NCBI GenBank assembly: GCA_023014335.1
Contig: JAECYW010000011.1
Location: 186,001 to 250,000, forward strand
Length of the DNA stretch: 64,000 nucleotides
Direction: 5' to 3'
Source: Galerina marginata
Taxonomy: Eukaryota; Basidiomycota; Agaricomycetes; Agaricales; Galerinaceae
How positions within the stretch are numbered: the stretch's first letter is position 1; each line of letters begins with the position of its first letter. The position numbers and the translations under genes were made by a program. The notes beneath the pieces are model-generated. The model had not been told where the DNA came from. It ran no database searches and saw only the letters and a program-made list of their open reading frames with translations. Positions 56,108-64,000 of the stretch are shown here, one piece after another.

Positions 56108-57460
56108 CATGACCAACGATGTCAAAACCATTCAAAGAGAACATGGATGCCAGTGGTGGAAGGTGAATTTGAACCGGGTCCAAACCGGGTCCAGGCACGC
56201 AGGCCGGGCCGAGCATTTCTATCTGCCTCTTTCTCTTGTCATCACAGTTTTGCTCGTCGACGACAAAGACTACGCGATGTCGAAGTAAGAACGACCACTC
56301 AACGCGACCTCCACCCTACATTTTAGTTATTCCTCTTTAGCCTGCTCTTTTCGACAGGTGCATGGAAGGTACGAGCTAGATACGAGCTACGAGTAATTAT
56401 GGGGCTTATAGGACTTATTTTATGCTACATTTAGGGCCTCCTCACCCGAATTTGTGTTCGAGAAAGCCCATGTTGGGAAGATGGTGCCGTATCATTGGGA
56501 GGGGGTGAAGGCATCTGTAAGCGTTACATTTTTCTGATGTTGAAGCTTGAAATTTTCAATAAGCTGACTACGTTATATCTCTCAGATCTTTGAGGCTGTA
56601 TGAGCTGTTCTTGCAGCTCAAACGAGTGCTTAGGCGAACCCATCGACGGTCGCGGCGTCGCACGTTCCTCAAAGCTGCGACACCTTCAGTGTTGCTCTTT
56701 CGCGCGATTCCTCAGAGCATGCCCTCCAGCATCCGTATCCTCTTCTATGCCTCCTGCTCTGCTCGAACTCGCATATCCGATCCTCATCTCATCTTCAACA
56801 CGGCTTCGCAGCACCAACCCACCCGCTTTCCTACCCAGGATTCTCTCCGTTGTTGTTTCCTCTTCAAGTTGAGCACGTCCAGCATGGGCGTCAGCTCCTG
56901 CAGCTCCTTCTTTCGGAACGCGAACAGGACCCGCACTAGCACATCAAGGAAGGACTGGGAATTACGAGGTGGAAGAATGGATGTGCAACAACCCACTCAG
57001 CGACGTCGCCGACTTCGACCTGTTTCCCATCTCAATATCACCGTCAACACCGCGATCAACGCCGCTTCTAACTTCAACGTCCCCTCCCGTGTGTGATCCT
57101 GCACCTTTTTCAACCAGCAGCAAACGTAAGTCCAAGGAGGATGAATTGATGAGAAACAACCCCACCAGGCGATGTCGCCCGCTCCATCCTGTTTCCCACC
57201 TCGACATCAACGTCAACGTCCCCATCTCCGCCGCTTCCATCTTCGGCTTCAACGTCAACTCCCGCGTCGATGTTCCGTTTCAGACCTCTTGCACCCATTT
57301 CACCAAGCCAGCAACATATTTCACTGGCTCACGGTGTACTCGAGCCTCGATCACAACGTCAACAACAACTCTTGCTACTATAGCATCCGCACATCCCAGC
57401 TCGTGAAGGAGGACATGAGGACACGTCATACGTCGACCAGGTGGATTGGGAGAGGCGGAC
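56108..57460 (+). repeat. Module M1, copy E
   Basis: It starts gaccaacgatgtcaaaacca and has the landmarks GGCCGGGCCGAG near 56200, cgatgtcgaagtaa near 56275, the catccgcacatcccagctcg segment near 57386 and cgtcatacgtcgacca near 57426. Here M1 is followed directly by the Glu-type tract without the long intermediate segment, so this unit is the shortest form. Confidence 0.6.
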
Positions 57461-57554
57461 ACAGGTGCTGCTTCCTCGACTTCGACTTTCATCGACCGAC
57501 TTCAACCACCGACGACGACTTTTGGGCTCCTGGCTTCGGGCTCTCCACTCCCTT

Positions 57555-57765
57555 TACTCTCGCTTCCTTTTCCTCCTTTTCCTCCTTCTTCTCCTCCCCG
57601 AGCTCAAGCTCGTGCTCCTTCTTAAGCTTCTCGTCCTCGTCCTCGTCCTCCTCTTCCTCCATGTGCGCTTCATCAAGCTCGTCCTCCTCCTCAAGCTCCT
57701 CCTCCATGTCCTCCTCCTCAAGCTCCTCCTCCTCATCCTCATCCCCGTTATCCTCCTCTAGTTCT
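57555..57765 (-). repeat. (GAG)n-derived Glu/Leu-rich minisatellite
   Basis: CTCCTCCTCAAGCTC-type repeats; the minus strand reads Glu/Leu/Asp-rich (frame open 57707-57489). Same position before M2 as in the other units. Confidence 0.55.
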
Positions 57766-58660
57766 GCACGCCATCTGTTCCATCAAAGTTCAGTCTGCGT
57801 CTGCGTCCGCGTTTGCATGTTCATCAGCGTTCCTCGTCCGGGATCAAGGTCGCTGGCGAGAACGCGGATGTGGTGAAGGTAGGGGCGATGTTGATGCCAC
57901 GTACCGGATCCTATCTCTCCTTGGACCTCAATCAACGACAACTGTTTTCCATCGATTCAAGTTTCAGCACCGAGCTTATTGAACTGGAATGGGATTCGGC
58001 ATATGGTCGCTTGCTTCTCTTCAAGACAGCAGGCTCGTCAAGTTTGGGGTTTTGGCGGGTGCCGCTTTATTTGCCCTTAATATTTGAATTCAACGTTAAA
58101 GTTTTGACTTTTCACGTCGACAAAGCCAGGCCACGTTATCCTCTTCTTCTTAATCCCTCCTTTGCCAGCTTTCACCTTGCCTTGCCTTATCTAACAATTG
58201 TCGGCTCTCGTTCGCCGTCGGTGTTGGGACTGGGCGAGTAGGTTGAGAGCCTGAAGAACATGGATAGCCAGTCCATATTGCCAATCGGCAGGTGCATGGA
58301 TTTTCTTCGATCGGCAGCTCTATGGTCTATCGCGTTTGGATGTGCAAAATCGTCGACGTGGCGTTATGTTATTTTTGGATTTCGTTGCCAACACCTAATC
58401 ATGCAGATATCGAGCTGCCTTATCCTCCTCAACAATCTCCTTCCGCACTGTCTGCTTGTCCTATGAAACTGACCATCTTTGTTCGTCCTCGTTATGACCT
58501 ATCCTGCCACCTATACCTGCAGCTACCTCTCCGACCTTGAAATCGACTCTAAACACGAACCAGATTCAAAAAGAGAAGGGTGGCTGATTGCTACGCGTCC
58601 TCCAACGTGTCAACTTGGCGTACGAGTTTTCTTGCTCTTATGATATCATGCGCAGGGTGT
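57765..58660 (+). repeat. Module M2, copy 3
   Basis: Uninterrupted copy from gttctgcacgccatctgttc to about cttgctcttatgatatcatg. It shows the empty target region (gttatgttatttttggattt near 58363) for the 21-kb transposon. No conserved coding frame with the other copies. Confidence 0.6.
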
Positions 58661-59429
58661 CGTTCCTCTAATTAGGAGGGATGGTTGATGTGCTGGCCCT
58701 GGCCATAGCGGCGATGATGTTGATAGGAAGAAGATAAAGCGAAAGCGACCACGCTCGGAACGTGCAGGAAATGCCGAAGTTGGAATACAGAAAATGATGC
58801 GCTGGAAGAGTAGAAAGAACGTTTCGCATGTTTAACAAGCAGGTACGCCTTAACCTTTGACGTTTTGCCTATACTTATACTACACAATTTCTTCCGCAGA
58901 TGTCTTGGTACAATTTTGTCAACCTCGCATGTCGTTCTGACCCGTGCATTCCAGTTTCGCTGCTCTTCAAGGAAACCGTCCGCCCTTCGGGCTTGCGGAT
59001 ATATTTGTTCTCTTGGCCCGATGCTCAATATTCAATGTTTAACGTCCATCCACTCTTCGCCTTCTTATGGCGCCGACTAGAGCTTATTCCCTGCCCTCCT
59101 GCTTACCGAATTTAGCCGGCGTATCAATCAGCTCATCGATGCTACCATGCAAACGCAAATCCCACAAGCAACCGCGTTTCTCAAGTACATCTTATTCGTT
59201 CCCATGGTCGGTCATTTCATGGTCATTTTCGACCTCGGAAACACCGATGCTCGCCAATATGGGCGTAGTGCTAGCTAGCCAAGTCATGTCATTGAGATTT
59301 TTATGTAGGCTATGGTGCCGCTGCGGCTATCGTTCATCGAGACTCTTGACGCGGCTGTTTTTACTGTCAAGTAATTCATGCTTTTCCTGTGCACTTCTAG
59401 TCGACAGTTTACGAAAATTGTCTCATCAT
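58661..59429 (+). promoter_or_regulatory. Distal upstream region of F-box copy 5
   Basis: Matches 52926-53625 ahead of copy 4 in block order, ending at gtcaagtaattcatgctttt and tcgacagttt just before the fold-back insertion. It is now separated from the core promoter by 1.27 kb. Confidence 0.4.
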
Positions 59430-60698
59430 CAGCCATGGCTGCTACATTTCTATATGATATATAGGAAACTGCCTTGCACTATGATACATCAGGCTGGCAC
59501 TCTTCCTACGTCACCCAATTTAGTAATTATCCACATGATCAGTGGAAGACCACATGACCAGTGAAAATCACATGACTGATCAAGTGGGAAATCACATGAT
59601 GTATGAGAATGATGACAAATATAAAATAATGGCATGAAGGAGGATTGAACCAAAGACCTAAGGTGCAGTCACATGACATAGTTCTCACACTCAAAGATCA
59701 ATGATTTACCAACTGGACCATCAATGCTTATATACATAGGGAAATTATATACCTTATATAGGCTTCCTCCCTAAAGAAAATAATATGTTCTAAGACATCC
59801 AGGGGGGCTATACCCACATATTATACATCAAAATGACCGTAAAATCAAGGGGAATACGATGGTGTTAGCGGCGTGACGCGTGACGCGCTTTTACGCGTGG
59901 GAAACGCGAATTAGCGCGTTTTTTAGCGTATTTCCGCGCGCTTTACCCTTAAAAATACACTTAACATCACATATTATATATCACCGGAACCGCGTTTTTA
60001 CGCCGAATCCGAATATGTATATATCACGTGCGTGCGCTGCAAATAACGCGTCAATTAGCGCCTTTTACGCGTCTTTGCTCACAGAAAGCGCGTTATTTCC
60101 CACGCTAACATATGCGTTAAATAGCCTGCGTTTGTAGCTTTCTATATATATATAATATATAATGTTAAGTGCATTTTTAAGGGTAAAGCGCGCGAGAATA
60201 CTCTAAAAAACGCGCTAATTCGCGTTTCCCACGCGTAAAAGCGCGTCACGCGTCACGCCGCTAACACCATCGTATTCCCCTTGATTTTACGGTCATTTTG
60301 ATGTATAATATGTGGGTATAGCCCCCCTGGATGTCTTAGAACATATTATTTTCTTTAGGGAGGAAGCCTATATAAGGTATATAATTTCCCTATGTATATA
60401 AGCATTGATGGTCCAGTTGGTAAATCATTGATCTTTGAGTGTGAGAACTATGTCATGTGACTGCACCTTAGGTCTTTGGTTCAATCCTCCTTCATGCCAT
60501 TATTTTATATTTGTCATCATTCTCATACATCATGTGATTTCCCACTTGATCAGTCATGTGATTTTCACTGGTCATGTGGTCTTCCACTGATCATGTGGAT
60601 TACTACTAAACTGGGAAGGTAGGAAGAGTGTGTCTGGCATGTATCATAGTGGTAGGCAGTTGGTGAGACGTCATATATCAAGGTAGCAACTACAGGTG
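59430..60698. mobile_element. 1.27-kb fold-back element with about 550-bp arms
   Basis: The left arm (59430-59983) and right arm (about 60146-60698) are reverse complements; from about 59520 inwards they are nearly identical. The loop of about 160 bp is rich in CG and ACGCGT. It is flanked by TCATCAT at 59423-59429 and 60699-60705, a possible 7-bp target duplication. The corresponding place ahead of copy 4 (near 53625-53645) lacks it. Each arm has a tRNA-like A box (TGGTCCAGTTGG, 60409-60420; inverse at 59709-59720) and B box (GGTTCAATCC, 60478-60487; inverse at 59642-59651). No protein is encoded, so it would move by enzymes from elsewhere. Confidence 0.82.
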
Positions 60699-60985
60699 TC
60701 ATCATACACAGTTCATGTCCTCGCCACTGTGCTCGACCTATTGTCGTTCTTTGTCTTGGTGTCCCATTATCCACTCGAGAATATTTCATGCCAAGTTATT
60801 TATCCTGTCCTTGCCCTTGGTTGCGTGACTCCAAATTTTAAAATAATGACTCCCGGGGCCGCAGATGTTTTGTTTGGCTACATCGCTCGCCGCAAACATT
60901 TGAGAAAAATGTCGCCTTGCACCTGGGCACCACGATTATCTGATATCACCTCAGCATCATCGGTCATCCTCACTGTCGACTTCGC
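60699..60985 (+). promoter_or_regulatory. Core upstream region of F-box copy 5
   Basis: Starts at cacagttcatgtcctcgcca and continues with gaatatttcatgccaagtta, tgtttggctacatcg and cgccgcaaacatttgagaaa to the ATG at 60986, as in the other copies. Confidence 0.45.
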
Positions 60986-62800
60986 ATGCCTCCCCCTGGA
61001 GCCCACCTGTCCGTGGACGAACTGATTGCTGCGCTTAAATGGAAACTAGAAGACGAGGATGATGGAAGCAACACCATCGAGATGGGAGGTCCATCGGATT
61101 TGAAGTGGTACGTTAGCAAACCACGCTACATTTATCGACTGCTAACGATACTTCAACCAACTCCGTTGTTTTGTTCACTAGGGAAAGTTTGGCTTCTATG
61201 GTTAGATATCACTATGATGATAATCATACGTGTGGACTGATTGTTTTCGCAGTGGTCGCAGAGGCTGGGCGAGCTGCAGCACATCACGAATCTCGTAGCA
61301 TATCGTCGTAACGCCATGGCCGGAGTCAATTTTTTACCCGACGAGATCCTCAGCGAAATCTTTTTGCAGGTACAAGGTGCCGGTAAATATTCAAACAGAT
61401 TGTTTTGCCTGCCACCAGAACAACCGGATTTGACTGGTGCCAATGAATGGATCAAAGTTGCCCATGTGTGTCAAAAGTGGCGGCGTTCTGCCCAAAACAC
61501 CAAGGAGCTTTGGTCTCGAATAATTCTCTGTCCTAGTATTCCATCCCCGGCCTTGATAGCCACTCATTTCTTCCACCTATCACGCCCACTTCCTATCTCT
61601 CTCGCACAAGCCTTTGACCAGATATCCGACGCCGAAGACGCTCAGATGAATAGGTTCTACAATCTGTTGCTCGAACATCCCAATCGCGTCTCAGCGCTTT
61701 ACCTGCGAAAATATATCCCCGAAACGGCTTGGGATGTTCTTCAGACTTCGCTACCGAATTTGGTTGAGCTAAAGCTTGATTTTGACTATGAACAAGATAT
61801 AATGTTGCCGAGAAAGCATCCGATACACTATAGACATATCGCAACATTCCTCGGCGGATCTCCCCCATCCACCCTCAGAAAGCTCTCAATAAACCGTTAT
61901 TCTGGGCCAGGAGTCACACCTCCTCCTCCGGCTCTAACACACCTCTATCTTACAGATTATCTCCCCATCATCGGTCTTGCCGATTTCTTCAGCATGCTTG
62001 CATCGATTTCCTTGACCCTTCAAGCCCTTTACCTAAACGGCGCTCGAATAGAGGTGTTAAACTCGGAAGAATACGGCTCTCTTTCCATAACAGAACGATT
62101 GGTTATGCCTGCATTGGAGCATTTTGAGATCTTGTCTTCGACATCCTGCGAGCGAGCCAGCTTATTATCGCATCTATACAAACTCTCACTACCGAATGTC
62201 CATACCATTATTTGGGACTCACGGTGGACGGAGGACTTAGGAACGTCTACACCCGCTCACAGGAGAACATCAATGATCCCACCAGACGAACACCTGGCCT
62301 GCGTGACGCGCCTGATCGGATGGGCTGCTCGCAAAAATTGTTATGCGCTTCAGGGAGAAACTCTCTACTTTGACCCCAGCAAAGTGGCTGCCCCTGCGCT
62401 CGAAATGTGGGTGAAACTTCTCCCGAATTTGGTTGTGCTGGCTCTGCCAAGCTGTGTGAGGTGAAGTTATTTTGACCATTGCATTGGACACAGCAGAACT
62501 CTCAGACATCTCCATATCGGCGAGACCTTATACTTTATTGACCTTGTGTCTATCCTGGAGGAAGCTTCACACACAGATTGCCTTCCGCACTTCGAAGTTC
62601 TAACTATTTACTCCCGTTGGGGGGTTGGGTGCTGGAGGGAAGTGAAGGAGCGTTTTGTTAAGATGGGGCTGGAGCCGTTCAGTGAGCCGCTCATCAATAA
62701 TTCCGTGACGCGAGCTCGGAATCACCTTAGAACCACCTACATATTACGCTTTGACGCAGCAGCTAGCAACGAATGTTTCTTAACTGACCCGTCCATATAA
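60986..62800 (+). pseudogene. F-box-like protein, family copy 5, broken by an in-frame stop
   Basis: Exons 60986-61107, 61182-61200 (19 nt) and 61253-62800 follow the family plan. The F-box-like core FLPDEILSEIF (about residues 74-84) is present. In exon 3 the frame meets TGA at 62462-62464 after LALPSCVR, then continues in the same frame to the family ending CFLTDPSI at 62800. Compared with copy 4, about six extra bases (a doubled GTGAG/GTGAA) lie at the break. Translation would give about 450 aa, lacking the last quarter. A 33-nt intron would restore the frame but is too short to be credible. The fold-back insertion upstream is consistent with loss of constraint. Confidence 0.75.
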
Positions 62801-64000
62801 TTTATCAACTTGTTTACATTTCGACGAATTTTTTTTGATGATATTCCAATTTCTATACATTTTGACTCTCTTATTGGCTGCCTTTGTCCGAATCAGATTG
62901 TTTCAATGAGTTAGGATAGGTAGGCAATACGCCAAATAGAAATAAGTATGCTATACTCAGCACAGTACCTAGAATTTCCATAGAATTTGACGTTGCAGCC
63001 CTAGTGGACTTTGGTAGCGTAAACTGAGACCCGTGAGCCCACAGAGCCGAGCCTTAGCCCAATGCGCGCCGCCCCGAAGTCCTAAACTCTGAAAACGCGT
63101 GGTCTATGTCAGGTTGAGATTTAGAGTGCACACTCCCCAGCAGAAAATGACGGTGAGATCACTAAGTGGCGAGCGAGTACTGACCGCTAGGATTCGATTG
63201 AAATCGATGGGAACTTCGGACGAGAAGTAGAGTTGTTTTTCTAAGACGAAAAAAATTAACTGAATCGCTTGTGGACTTGAAACAAAGGATAAGGAATATC
63301 GATTAAAGCGGATGACTTGGAGGAATTGCATGTTCGAAATTGGCGCGAAGCTAAGGCGTGGACGGGGTAGACACAATTCTAATACAGCCTAGGCATAGAC
63401 GGGATTCGGTTTGATAACGAGTATGACTAGGCAAATTTTGGGTGCAGTCGAGTACAGTGTAAATAGCAAATCAAAGTAAAGCAACCCAACGGAGGAGTGT
63501 AAACGGCGGAGAGATTAAGGAAAGAGATAAGGATAGATTGTAAGAAGTCAGGATGTAATTATAAAACGGCGTGACTTACTTCTTATTGGCCGTAAAATAT
63601 GAATTGGCGCGTTCACCAACAGGTGTGTGTGTGGATAGGAGAGTTATTGTGGGGTCGTACAGATCTTGCGCAGGAGATAAAGGGCGTGTACTCGAGGACT
63701 GTAGATGTCGATCTCGATGTCAATATTCGTCCTTTGGATGAGGTGCAGTTGGGTATGTGATAAAGAAGTCGACAAAGCCAAAGGAATGAAGGGTATGAGG
63801 ACAAAGGTGGTTGCCAGACTCCAGTTCGCATAGATAACAAATAACAAAATCCATGCAGCCGACAACGGAAAGCCAACGAAAAAGAAAAAAAAAGCAACAA
63901 GGCGAGTTTCTGTATCCCTTGTCTCAGTCGTAAAAAAAAACTCGCAGGATTGGACGGAAAAGCAAAAGACTGAGGAGTACACCAGCCGCAGAGCGAAACC
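62801..64000. other. Downstream flank of copy 5 and unassigned sequence to the window edge
   Basis: 62870-62930 resembles the sequence after copy 1. Beyond this nothing is recognised. A minus-strand frame at 63644-63982 is strongly hydrophobic (FPLSAAWILLFVIYANWSL) and could be part of a membrane-protein exon continuing past the edge, but it has no splice or homology support. Confidence 0.3.

Noticed and set aside
60401..60495. A functional tRNA gene in the fold-back arm
   Set aside because: A and B boxes match, but the T stem does not pair and the acceptor stem has a mismatch; the box spacing is also long. A tRNA-derived SINE-like sequence is the safer call.
63644..63982. Hydrophobic minus-strand frame as a membrane protein
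   Set aside because: It has no splice, promoter or homology support and runs to the window edge; mentioned only in the flank entry.

Overview
The window looks like nuclear DNA of a mushroom-forming basidiomycete (Agaricomycetes). The basis is: short GT-AG introns (about 46-97 nt) in nearly every gene, an expanded family of F-box-like proteins whose motif reads LPxEIL..IF followed by HVC.KWRR..Q..K.LW, a NACHT-type NTPase of the fungal kind, and a KDZ-type transposase with its cysteine clusters. I see no rRNA, convincing tRNA or CRISPR array. All gene models below were spliced by hand and checked for reading phase; none is supported by transcripts.

Layout. Five copies of one F-box gene lie at 548-2359 (-), 9461-11230 (-), 13365-15138 (+), 53954-55742 (+) and 60986-62800 (+, broken). 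They share an exon plan that includes a 19-nt micro-exon. They are embedded in a compound repeat unit read as F-box gene, module M1, a GC-rich intermediate segment, a (GAG)n Glu/Leu-rich tract, module M2, next F-box gene. The unit runs leftwards on the minus strand from about 11.3 kb and rightwards on the plus strand from about 13.2 kb, so the array turns around near 11.3-13.3 kb. A second type of F-box-like gene (18131-19753) and a NACHT gene (20420-23103) sit inside the right arm. The 5' end of a near-copy of that second F-box gene is cut by the left edge of the window.

From 31563 to 52647 a 21-kb transposon interrupts an M2 copy. It has about 2.6-kb inverted repeats made of degenerate subrepeats, a 10-bp duplicated target (CGTGTTCGTT), and undisturbed empty sites in two other M2 copies. 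It carries a KDZ transposase (34271-37459) and at least six further genes. These are a protein with a doubled CxxC zinc-type motif, a 277-aa unknown, a protein with two RNase H1 N-terminal (viroplasmin-like) domains, a 196-aa unknown with an 18-nt micro-exon, a 750-aa coiled-coil protein whose N-terminal third is built from ten consecutive symmetric phase-2 mini-exons, and a 310-aa unknown. This multi-gene element is the most likely previously undescribed system here.

Smaller mobile DNA includes a 407-bp MITE with perfect 34-bp terminal repeats and an 8-bp target duplication (8162-8568), a candidate MITE (4688-5043), and a 1.27-kb fold-back element with tRNA-like A/B boxes in both arms, inserted in the upstream region of the fifth F-box copy (59430-60698). 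In outline, the locus is a fast-evolving F-box/NLR cluster repeatedly expanded by segmental duplication and invaded by DNA transposons.
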